Shown here: positions 1 to 5,112 of the stretch, one piece after another
Layout: every line of letters begins with the position of its first letter
How positions within the stretch are numbered: the first letter of the stretch is position 1
Source of the DNA: an uncultured Actinomycetospora sp.
GTDB lineage: Bacteria; Actinomycetota; Actinomycetes; Mycobacteriales; Pseudonocardiaceae
DNA length: 5,745 nucleotides
Reading direction: 5' to 3'
Assembly (NCBI GenBank): GCA_902805495.1
Contig: CADCTH010000357.1
Location: forward strand, 1-5,745
Position numbers and translations under genes: made by a program
The notes under the pieces: model-generated
Seen by the model: only the letters and a program-made list of their open reading frames with translations
The model's database searches: none
Told to the model about the DNA's origin: nothing

Positions 1-469
1 GTATCCGCGCCGCCGCCCGCGCCAGGGCGTCCGGCGACAGCTGGGTCGCGTCCCGCGCCAGCGTGGCCTCCGCCTGCGCCCACGCGCCCGGGTCGATGGC
101 GGCCTTGTCCAGGCGCGCCATGGTCCGGCGGATCACCGCCACGTGACCCGGCCCGATCTCCCCGCCCGCGAACACGGTGGCCGTGCACGGCAGCCGCGCC
201 GGCAGCGGCTCGCCCGACAGGGACAGCTGCGGCACCAGGTCGGCGGTCTCGTCGAGCATCCGGTCGGCGTCGCGGCGGTTGAGCCGGCCCAGGTCCTGCA
301 GCAAGCGTTCGGTGAACCGGTCCCCCGTCTTCTGGGCCACCCCCAGGCGCTGCAGGTCGGCGACGTCCTCCAGCAGCCGGTACTGGGCGGCGCGCAGCGC
401 GGCGATGCGCTCCCGGACCCGGTCGAGCGCGTCGCGCTCGACCGGCCCGACAGCCCCACCTTCGCTCAT
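1..469 (-). CDS. DUF222/13E12-family HNH endonuclease-like protein, N-terminal part (cut by window edge)
   Basis: The reverse strand from an ATG at 469 reads 156 codons without a stop to the left edge. The translation begins MSEGGAVGPVERDALDRVRE. It contains the features of the DUF222 (13E12 repeat) domain: a helical N-terminus (about residues 10-45), a segment LNRRDADRMLDETADLVP (63-80), and the family-typical LPARLP...AGGEIGPGHVAVIRR stretch (89-115). Members usually carry a C-terminal HNH nuclease domain; that part would lie outside the window, so nuclease activity is inferred from the family only. These genes are multicopy and mobile-like in actinobacteria, and their cellular role is unclear. 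No Shine-Dalgarno sequence precedes the ATG. A TATCTT hexamer (482 to 477 on the minus strand) lies 7 nt upstream, which fits a leaderless transcript. An in-frame GTG at 529 is a weaker alternative start. The family call is fairly sure; the start is moderately sure. Confidence 0.85.
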   Translation of the reverse strand, partial: MSEGGAVGPVERDALDRVRERIAALRAAQYRLLEDVADLQRLGVAQKTGDRFTERLLQDLGRLNRRDADRMLDETADLVPQLSLSGEPLPARLPCTATVFAGGEIGPGHVAVIRRTMARLDKAAIDPGAWAQAEATLARDATQLSPDALARAAARI

Positions 470-477
470 GTGTTCGA
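462..477 (-). promoter_or_regulatory. Candidate LexA (SOS) box over the start codon of the DUF222 gene
   Basis: Read on the minus strand the site is TCGAACACATGAGCGA. The actinobacterial LexA consensus is TCGAAC-N4-GTTCGA. The upstream half-site is perfect and the downstream one has two mismatches, so 10 of 12 half-site bases match. The ATG of the DUF222 gene lies inside the site, and a TATCTT -10-like hexamer (477-482) abuts it, so a bound LexA would block transcription start. 13E12-family genes have been reported as LexA-regulated in Mycobacterium tuberculosis, which supports the reading. No good -35 was found. Confidence 0.55.
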
Positions 478-559
478 AGATAGAGCAGACCCCCGACAGT
501 CCCGGCCCGCCAGCACGACGGGGTCCCACGCAGTCTCGACGCGATCTTGCCCCTACGTC

Positions 560-578
560 AGCGAAGGGGCCCTTCGCT
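560..578. terminator. 19-nt perfect palindrome, possible terminator or intergenic hairpin
   Basis: AGCGAAGGG and CCCTTCGCT are perfect inverted arms around a single G. Folded as RNA this gives about a 7-bp stem with a 5-nt loop. It starts about 18 nt past the stop codon of the EgtD-like gene, where the end of the two-gene operon is expected. There is no U-tract on either side, which is common for actinobacterial hairpins. It might instead be a copy of a dispersed small intergenic palindrome or a protein-binding site. Apart from this hairpin and the SOS box, the 127-nt gap 470-596 shows nothing I recognise. Confidence 0.45.
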
Positions 579-596
579 CGGAATCCGCCCGGCCCG

Positions 597-1574
597 TCAC
601 CGCCGCGCGAACAGGAACAGTCCGTACTGCCAGACGGCGTCGATCCACTCGCGGTCGAGGTCGAATCCCGCCGCCGCGGCCTCGGCCACGAACTCCGGGC
701 GCCCGAACTTCACCGAGTAGCCGTGCACCAGCGAGTCGCCCCGGCGCAGGTCCAGGCTGTGGTCGAGCCCGCGGAACGTCACCGTCTGGTCCTCGGTGGC
801 GAAGAGGTGCCCGACGACGGCGGAGGTCTCGGGGTCCCAGCGCGCCCGCGGGTAGAACAGGTGCGGGCGGGCGTCGCCGTCGAAGGTCCGGTTGAAGTGG
901 TCGAGCTGGTTGAGCCGGAAGCGCGCCTGGGCGGTGGCGCCGGGCGGGTCGTTGTACGCGGCCTCGAGGACGTCGCCGGGCTTGACGAGGTCGGCGGTGA
1001 CGAGGAAGCGGTCGCCCGGCTCCAGCGCCGCCGCGACGGCCTCGAGCAGCGCCGCGCGCTCGGCGGTCGTCGTGTTGCCGACCGCGGAGCCCAGCCACAC
1101 CACGGTCAGCGGCCCCGGGCGGTGGGCGCGCAGGTGCGCCAGCGCCGCCTCGTAGCGGCCCCACAGCCCCTGGACGTCGAGGCCGTCGACCTCGGCGGGG
1201 AGCTCGGCGGCGCTGCGCTCGAGCATCTCGCGGGTCACGTCGATGGGCAGGTAGGTCGTGGGACGCCGGCGCTGGCAGGCCCCGAGCAGCAGCCGCGTCT
1301 TGGCGGCGCTGCCGCTGCCCAGCTCGGTGACGTACGCACCGACGCGGTCGGCGACCTCGTCGGCGTGCCGTTCGAGCAGCGAGAACTCGGCGGGCAGCAG
1401 GTAGTACGACGGCAGCCGGGAGAGCTCCACCCAGAGGTCGGCGCCGACGGCGTCGTAGCCGTACCAGGCGGGGATGCGCGGCGGCGTCTCGCGCAGGCAC
1501 GCGAGCACCGAAGCGCGGTCGTCCCACGCGGCGGCGTCCTCGACGGATTCGACGGTCGTGACCGTGGCGGTCAC
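597..1574 (-). CDS. EgtD-like SAM-dependent amino-acid N-alpha-methyltransferase (Methyltransf_33 family), substrate probably not histidine
   Basis: The 325-residue product matches the size of EgtD (about 320 aa), the SAM enzyme that trimethylates the alpha-amino group of histidine to give hercynine. Visible landmarks: WYGYDAVGADLW (37-48), LSRLPSYY (51-58), SAM-binding ELGSGSAAKTR (84-94), IDV with Asp112, LGSAVGN (161-167, Asn holding the substrate amino group), AYNDPPG with Tyr207 (EgtD Tyr206), and a C-terminal SVKF motif (287-290). From remembered M. smegmatis EgtD, an ungapped alignment of this last region puts Gly255 at Met252 and Gly285 at Glu282, while Ser284 is kept (Ser287). Glu282 binds the imidazole, so histidine is an unlikely substrate. 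The YYPTRTE motif of EgtD is also changed to YYLLPAE. The start is a GTG in a GTGA overlap with the upstream dioxygenase stop, implying translational coupling. No ergothioneine genes adjoin. The family is sure; the substrate is unknown. Confidence 0.9.
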   Translation of the reverse strand: MTATVTTVESVEDAAAWDDRASVLACLRETPPRIPAWYGYDAVGADLWVELSRLPSYYLLPAEFSLLERHADEVADRVGAYVTELGSGSAAKTRLLLGACQRRRPTTYLPIDVTREMLERSAAELPAEVDGLDVQGLWGRYEAALAHLRAHRPGPLTVVWLGSAVGNTTTAERAALLEAVAAALEPGDRFLVTADLVKPGDVLEAAYNDPPGATAQARFRLNQLDHFNRTFDGDARPHLFYPRARWDPETSAVVGHLFATEDQTVTFRGLDHSLDLRRGDSLVHGYSVKFGRPEFVAEAAAAGFDLDREWIDAVWQYGLFLFARR

Positions 1575-2326
1575 CGGGCCTCCCCGGGCATGAACGTGAC
1601 GACGAGGACGTCGCGGCGCGCGGGCGACTGCGGGTCGACGGGCCGGATGGGGTCGACGCCGTGCCAGGTGCGCCGGTCGTCGCCGACGAGCAGCGTCGCG
1701 GGCTCGGCGAGCGTCGTCGTCAGGATCTCGCGGCCGTCCTCGTCGACGACCTCGCTGGTCCCGCCCGTGGCGTTCTCCCGCCCGACGAGCAGCGACGACA
1801 CCAGCGTGACGCCGTCCTGGTGGCGGCCCTCGGGGGTCGCGTCGCCGCGGCTGTCGGCGGCGCCGAGCACGCGGAACGGGTGGACGTGCACGATCCAGCG
1901 CGGCGGGTCGTCGAGCACGCCGGCGATGCCGCCGAGCAGCTCCAGCAGCCCGTCGAGCACGGGGTCGGCGACGAACTCCTCGGTCAGCGGCTCGAAGACC
2001 CGGCCCTCGTCGAGGAACAGCCGGTTGGAGTCGGCGGGCTGGCGGAACTCCTCGACCGGGGCCGGCTCGCGCCGCCCCTCCGGGGTGACGGCGAAGCGCC
2101 CGTAGCGCCGTAGGCGGTGCGTCCCCGACCGCGCCGCGTAGGGGTCGGGGTGCAGGTCCTCCCAGTGCCCGGCGAACCCGGTCCAGCCCTGCCCGTCGAC
2201 CCCGAGCCACCGCATCACCTCGGGCCCGGGCACGACGGACGCCCCGTCCCTGCCGACCGCCTCGCGGGCGTCGGGGAGGGGCCCGGCGTCCGTCCGTTGT
2301 CCCGACTGTCCCGTCGTCGCATGCAT
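1571..2326 (-). CDS. 2-oxoglutarate/Fe(II) dioxygenase, PF10014 (BsmA/IDO-type amino-acid hydroxylase) family
   Basis: The 251-residue protein has the PF10014 layout: an N-terminal helix region, SNRLFLDEGRVFEPLTEEF (100-118), then the double-stranded beta-helix core. The iron ligands are visible as GRHQDG (His169, Asp171) and WHGVDPI (His222). The likely 2-oxoglutarate-binding Arg238 is in RRDVLVVTF. SLLVGRENATGGTSEV (178-193) is the typical family strand. Characterised relatives such as Bacillus thuringiensis isoleucine 4-dioxygenase (about 240 aa) hydroxylate free amino acids, so a cytoplasmic amino-acid or amino-acid-betaine hydroxylase is inferred. The ATG at 2326 gives a family-like length. 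It has no clear Shine-Dalgarno; an in-frame GTG at 2344 is an alternative. Extending further upstream gives Arg/Ser-rich sequence unlike the family and runs antisense into the neighbouring small gene. It is the first gene of the operon and its TGA overlaps the GTG of the methyltransferase. The native substrate cannot be told from sequence. Confidence 0.87.
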   Translation of the reverse strand: MHATTGQSGQRTDAGPLPDAREAVGRDGASVVPGPEVMRWLGVDGQGWTGFAGHWEDLHPDPYAARSGTHRLRRYGRFAVTPEGRREPAPVEEFRQPADSNRLFLDEGRVFEPLTEEFVADPVLDGLLELLGGIAGVLDDPPRWIVHVHPFRVLGAADSRGDATPEGRHQDGVTLVSSLLVGRENATGGTSEVVDEDGREILTTTLAEPATLLVGDDRRTWHGVDPIRPVDPQSPARRDVLVVTFMPGEAR

Positions 2327-2390
2327 GTCGACTCGGCTACCCACCCGGACGTGTCGGGGTGCAGAGGGAATGTCGCGAGGCTCCCGGGCG

Positions 2391-2396
2391 TAGAGT
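2391..2396 (+). promoter_or_regulatory. Weak candidate -10 element (TAGAGT) in the divergent intergenic region
   Basis: The roughly 150-nt gap between the dioxygenase start (2326) and the small plus-strand gene (2475) must hold the promoters for both directions. The best hexamer seen is TAGAGT, fitting TANNNT and preceded by GGGCG, pointing toward the small gene. No convincing -35 sits 16-18 nt upstream, and it would give a leader of about 70 nt. No clear promoter was found for the dioxygenase direction and no riboswitch or strong operator palindrome was seen. This is a low-confidence call. Confidence 0.25.
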
Positions 2397-2464
2397 GGAG
2401 TACGGCTCTGGATCGATACGGTTCGCCGCCTCGCCCCGCTGCCCCACCCGTTCACACACGAAGT

Positions 2465-2469
2465 GAAGG
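2465..2469 (+). promoter_or_regulatory. Ribosome binding site choosing the start of the small plus-strand gene
   Basis: GAAGG ends 5 nt before the GTG at 2475. The other in-frame GTG at 2463 has no purine-rich site upstream, only ACACACGAA. This favours 2475 as the start, shortening the product from 62 to 58 residues. Confidence 0.4.
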
Positions 2470-2474
2470 TCGCC

Positions 2475-2651
2475 GTGCCCGCACGCACCACCCCCGACAC
2501 CGAGGTCGACGCTCTCGGCACCGAGATCGCCGAGCTCCGCCAGCTCCTCGACCGCCTCGACGGTCTGACCCACCAGGCGCGCACCCGCCTGCGGCGCATC
2601 GAACAGCACCGCAGCGGCGTCGACGCCCGCTGGCTCGACCGCTCCCACTAG
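2475..2651 (+). CDS. Small charged helical protein of unknown function (58 aa)
   Basis: I do not recognise a family. From GTG 2475 the product is about 58 residues and ends ARWLDRSH. Nearly every codon ends in G or C (exceptions GCA, GCT, GGT, GAA), the wobble pattern expected of a real gene in this DNA. The middle, DALGTEIAELRQLLDRLDGL followed by an Arg-rich stretch, has leucines at heptad-like spacing and many Glu/Arg pairs. This suggests one long amphipathic helix or short coiled coil, perhaps a dimer or a partner-binding adaptor. There is no signal peptide, membrane segment or cysteine. It is divergent from the dioxygenase/methyltransferase operon and convergent with the ABC exporter, ending just before a strong hairpin. 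A start at 2463 would add four residues. Existence is likely; the function is unknown, and a link to the neighbouring operon is speculation. Confidence 0.6.
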   Translation: MPARTTPDTEVDALGTEIAELRQLLDRLDGLTHQARTRLRRIEQHRSGVDARWLDRSH

Positions 2652-2664
2652 ATCCGTTCCCCCT

Positions 2665-2692
2665 GGCCCGCCCCGCCTCCGCGGGGCGGGCC
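2665..2692. terminator. Strong GC hairpin between convergent genes, likely bidirectional terminator
   Basis: Arms GGCCCGCCCCGC (2665-2676) and GCGGGGCGGGCC (2681-2692) are perfectly complementary over 12 bp with a CTCC loop. It lies 14 nt after the TAG of the small gene and 22 nt past the stop of the convergent ABC exporter gene. Only a short T-containing tail (TCCTCGTGT) follows on the plus strand, and none on the minus. The position and perfect stem make termination of both transcripts the simplest reading. Confidence 0.8.
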
Positions 2693-2714
2693 TCCTCGTG
2701 TCCGGGCTCGTGTC

Positions 2715-4487
2715 TCAGGCCGCCAGCGCGGCGTAGCGGCCCTCACGCCCGACCAGCTCGGCGTGCGTCCCGGTCTCGACGACCCGGCCGTGGTCGAGCA
2801 CCGCGATGCGGTCGGCGTGGCGCACGGTCGAGAGCCGGTGCGCGATCGTCAGCGTCGTCCGGTGGCGCGCGAGGTCGTCCAGCGCGAGCTGCACCGCCCG
2901 CTCGGTCCCGGTGTCCAGCGCGCTCGTCGCCTCGTCGAGGACGAGGACGCGCGGGTCGCGCAGCAGCGTGCGGGCGATGGCGAGCCGCTGCTTCTCGCCG
3001 CCGGAGAACCGGTGACCGCGCGCGCCGACCATCGTGTCGTAGCCCTCGGAGAGGCCGGCGACGACGTCGTGGATGCGCGCGGCCCGGGCGGCCGCCTCGA
3101 TCTCGGCGTCGGTCGCGTCGGGCTTCGCGGCCCGCAGGTTCTCGCGCACCGTGGTGTGCAGCAGGTAGGTCTCCTGGCTGACGACGCCGACGATCCCGGC
3201 GAGGTCGGCCAACCGCATGTCGCGCAGGTCGACGCCGTCGATGGTGATCCGGCCCGCGTCGGGGTCGTGGAGCCGGGCGACGAGCGCGCCCAGCGTCGTC
3301 TTGCCCGACCCGGTCTCCCCCACCAGCGCCAGCGTCGTGCCCGCCGGGATCGCGAGGTCGACGCCGTCGAGCGCGGGGCGGTCACCCCCGGGGTGCGTGA
3401 ACGTGACGCCGTCGATCCGGACGTCGCCCCGGACGTCGTGCAGCTCGACCGGGTGCTCCGGGTCGGCGATCTCCACCACCAGGTCCTGGTACTCGAAGAT
3501 GCGCGCGAACAGCGCCAGCGAGCTGGCCACCTGCACGCCGACGTCGAGCAGCCCCGAGAGCGGCCGGAAGACCCCGGCCTGCAGCGAGGTGAACGCGACC
3601 AGCGTGCCGATCGAGAGCTGCCCGACGGTCCAGGGCAGGCCCGCGCCGAGGTAGATCAGGGCGGGGATCGCCGCGAACACCACGCTCATGGTGGCCATCC
3701 GCCAGCGGCCGGCGAGCTGGGAGCGCTGCTCGAGGTCGGTCAGGCGCGCCGAGGACGCCGTGAAGCGCTCGACCAGCGCCGGGCCGGTGCCCAGCGTGCG
3801 GTGCAGCGCGGCGGCGTCGACCGACAGGCCCTCCTCGATGGTGACGTTGAGGTCGGCGAGCTCGCGCTGGCGGGCGGCGGTCAGCGTGCGGCGCATGCGC
3901 GCGACGCGGCGGCTGACGAGCACCGCCGGCGGCAGCACGACGAGCGTGACCAGCGCGAGCTGCCAGGACAGGGCGACCATGGCCACGGCGGTGGCGACGA
4001 CCGTGGTGAGGTTGGCGGCGATCGACGTGGCCGTCGAGGTGACCACGGTCTGCATGCCGCCGATGTCGTTGGTGATGCGCGACTGCACCTCGCCGGTGCG
4101 GGTGCGCGTGAAGAAGCCCAGCGACTGCCGCTGCAGGTGGGCGAAGACGTCGGTGCGCAGCCGGTGCATGACGCGCTGCCCGACGCCGGTGGAGATCCAG
4201 GTCTGGACGACACCGAGCGCGGACGTGATCGCGGCGACCGCGATCATCCCGCCGGCGAGCAGGGCGAGCAGGCGCACGTCGCGACGCGGGAGGGCGTCGT
4301 CGATGACCGCGCGCAGCAGGAACGGCGAGGCCAGCGCGACGATCGACGACGCGACGATCACGGCGACGACGACGGCCAGCGGCCCGCGGTGCGGGCGGAA
4401 CAACCGCGCGATGCGCCGCAGCGAGACCCGGCGGGCCTGCTCGGCCTCCTCGGCGCGGATCTCGGGGGTGGGGTCGGAGCGGGGCAA
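2715..4487 (-). CDS. ABC exporter half-transporter with fused membrane and ATP-binding domains (MsbA/MDR type)
   Basis: The 590-residue protein has the normal length of a fused exporter half-transporter, working as a homodimer or with a partner in the cytoplasmic membrane. The membrane domain covers about residues 36-330. Hydrophobic segments lie near 37-60, 73-98, 150-172, 174-192, 264-284 and 291-308, with the family-typical LGFFTRTRTGEVQSRITND (123-141). The nucleotide-binding domain has Walker A GETGSGKTT (390-398), Q-loop Gln438, signature FSGGE (494-498, in place of LSGGQ), Walker B VLVLDE (514-519) with catalytic Glu519, D-loop SALD and H-loop His550. All key residues are present, so it should be active. 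The start is TTG at 4487, supported by a perfect AAGGAG. It is divergent from a MarR-family gene with a palindromic operator between them, which suggests drug or metabolite efflux under MarR control. The exported compound cannot be deduced. Confidence 0.93.
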   Translation of the reverse strand: MPRSDPTPEIRAEEAEQARRVSLRRIARLFRPHRGPLAVVVAVIVASSIVALASPFLLRAVIDDALPRRDVRLLALLAGGMIAVAAITSALGVVQTWISTGVGQRVMHRLRTDVFAHLQRQSLGFFTRTRTGEVQSRITNDIGGMQTVVTSTATSIAANLTTVVATAVAMVALSWQLALVTLVVLPPAVLVSRRVARMRRTLTAARQRELADLNVTIEEGLSVDAAALHRTLGTGPALVERFTASSARLTDLEQRSQLAGRWRMATMSVVFAAIPALIYLGAGLPWTVGQLSIGTLVAFTSLQAGVFRPLSGLLDVGVQVASSLALFARIFEYQDLVVEIADPEHPVELHDVRGDVRIDGVTFTHPGGDRPALDGVDLAIPAGTTLALVGETGSGKTTLGALVARLHDPDAGRITIDGVDLRDMRLADLAGIVGVVSQETYLLHTTVRENLRAAKPDATDAEIEAAARAARIHDVVAGLSEGYDTMVGARGHRFSGGEKQRLAIARTLLRDPRVLVLDEATSALDTGTERAVQLALDDLARHRTTLTIAHRLSTVRHADRIAVLDHGRVVETGTHAELVGREGRYAALAA

Positions 4488-4494
4488 GGGGCGG

Positions 4495-4500
4495 CTCCTT
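4495..4500 (-). promoter_or_regulatory. Ribosome binding site AAGGAG supporting a TTG start for the ABC exporter
   Basis: On the minus strand AAGGAG lies exactly 7 nt before the TTG at 4487-4485. No ATG or GTG is equally well placed, so this site decides the start. The rare TTG may lower translation. Confidence 0.75.
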
Positions 4501-4519
4501 CGCGAGAGTGTGGAAGTGC

Positions 4520-4544
4520 TGAGGTAACCTCAACATGAGGCTAC
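4520..4544. promoter_or_regulatory. Overlapping palindromes, probable MarR operator of the divergent pair
   Basis: Two inverted repeats share a half-site. TGAGGT-A-ACCTCA (4520-4532) is perfect. GTAACCTCA-ACA-TGAGGCTAC (4524-4544) matches in 8 of 9 arm positions. TGAGG-type half-sites thus occur three times in alternating orientation within 25 bp. The site is 33 nt from the exporter start and 28 nt from the regulator start, where a MarR dimer could repress both promoters. MarR proteins typically bind 16-20 bp palindromes of this kind. Exact -35/-10 boxes in this 84-nt gap were not resolved. Confidence 0.7.
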
Positions 4545-4571
4545 AACAGCACTCGGTGGAGGGTATTCCCC

Positions 4572-5015
4572 GTGCACGACGAGCGCAGCGACCGCGGCGG
4601 CGACGAGGACGACGGCTCGCTGGCAGAGGTCTTCTGGCAGGTCGCGCGCCGGCTGCGCCACCAGTCGCGCGAGGCCCTCGCGCCGTGGGGGGTGGCGCCG
4701 TCGCACCTGCGTGCCCTCGGCGTGCTGCTGCGCCACGGTCCGGTGCGCCCGGGCGAGCTCGCCGAGCACCTGCGGATCGCCCCCCGGTCGGCCACCGAGG
4801 TCGTCGACGCCCTCGCCGAGCGCGGCCTGGTCGAGCGCCGCCCCGACCCGGCCGACCGCCGCGCGACGCAGGTGGTGGTCACCGACGCCGGCGCCGAGCT
4901 CGGGCGCGCGGTCCGTGCCGCCCGGGCCGCGGAGGCCGACCGGGTGTTCGCCGAGCTCTCGGACGCCGACCGCGTGGCGCTCGACCGCGTCCTGCGCCGC
5001 CTCGCCGGCGACTGA
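4572..5015 (+). CDS. MarR-family winged-helix transcriptional regulator
   Basis: The 147-residue protein has the MarR architecture: an N-terminal dimerisation helix (about 16-36), the winged helix-turn-helix from VRPGELAEHLRIAPRSATEVVDALAERGLVE (58-88), and the wing with the diagnostic DPADRRATQVVVTDAG (92-107), followed by C-terminal dimerisation helices. The first 15 residues are acidic and polar (MHDERSDRGGDEDDG), a short extension. The GTG start at 4572 has a good ribosome site GGAGGG (4558-4563) 8 nt upstream. It is divergent from the ABC exporter gene with palindromes in the 84-nt gap. The usual logic is that it represses the exporter and itself until a small ligand binds. The ligand is unknown; only one cysteine-free domain is seen, so redox sensing through Cys is unlikely. 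Confidence 0.93.
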   Translation: MHDERSDRGGDEDDGSLAEVFWQVARRLRHQSREALAPWGVAPSHLRALGVLLRHGPVRPGELAEHLRIAPRSATEVVDALAERGLVERRPDPADRRATQVVVTDAGAELGRAVRAARAAEADRVFAELSDADRVALDRVLRRLAGD

Positions 5016-5042
5016 ATCCCGGCGACCGATTCCGGGGGGTGT

Positions 5043-5070
5043 GCATCCAGGGGCGGGACCCCGGCCGTAG
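5043..5070 (+). promoter_or_regulatory. Candidate SigK-like (ECF) promoter of the DUF4397 gene
   Basis: GCATCC (5043-5048) and CCGTAG (5065-5070) are separated by 16 nt. This resembles the M. tuberculosis SigK promoter pattern CCATCC-N16/17-CCGAAT, which drives the secreted proteins MPT70 and MPT83. It predicts a start near 5077 and a leader of about 36 nt. The resemblance is from memory and the -10 match is partial. Confidence 0.4.
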
Positions 5071-5112
5071 TGGAGGTGTCCGCACGTGGCCCCACCCCAC
5101 CCAGGAGAACCC

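Noticed and set aside
597..1574. Naming the methyltransferase egtD
   Set aside because: The side-chain pocket residues differ and no other ergothioneine genes adjoin, so a histidine-specific symbol is not supported.
177..2105. A 642-codon plus-strand open frame opposite the DUF222, EgtD-like and dioxygenase genes
   Set aside because: It spans several well-recognised minus-strand genes, is low-complexity Arg/Ser/Pro-rich and resembles no family. Long antisense frames are expected at this GC content.
597..2210. A 537-residue fusion reading of the EgtD-like frame extended upstream
   Set aside because: The extension is an Arg-rich shadow of the dioxygenase gene. The real start is the GTG at 1574, overlapping the dioxygenase stop, which gives a normal EgtD length.
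1571..2599. Longer dioxygenase starting at 2599
   Set aside because: The extra 91 residues are Arg/Ser-rich, unlike PF10014 proteins, and run antisense through the small plus-strand gene and the promoter region. The ATG at 2326 gives the family length.
2337..2648. A 103-codon minus-strand frame opposite the small gene
   Set aside because: The plus-strand frame has the proper G/C wobble pattern and a terminator just after it. The minus frame is Gly/Ala/Val-rich without recognisable features.
2763..4538. A 591-codon plus-strand open frame antisense to the ABC exporter
   Set aside because: It mirrors the exporter, is rich in Arg/Gly/Asp/Val repeats with no domain, and the minus strand has all ABC motifs in order.
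5005..5032. Tandem 14-nt near repeat (12 of 14 identical) across the MarR stop codon
   Set aside because: It is only two copies, in GC-rich sequence partly inside the gene; it may be chance and forms only a 5-bp GAATC/GATTC hairpin, too weak for a terminator.
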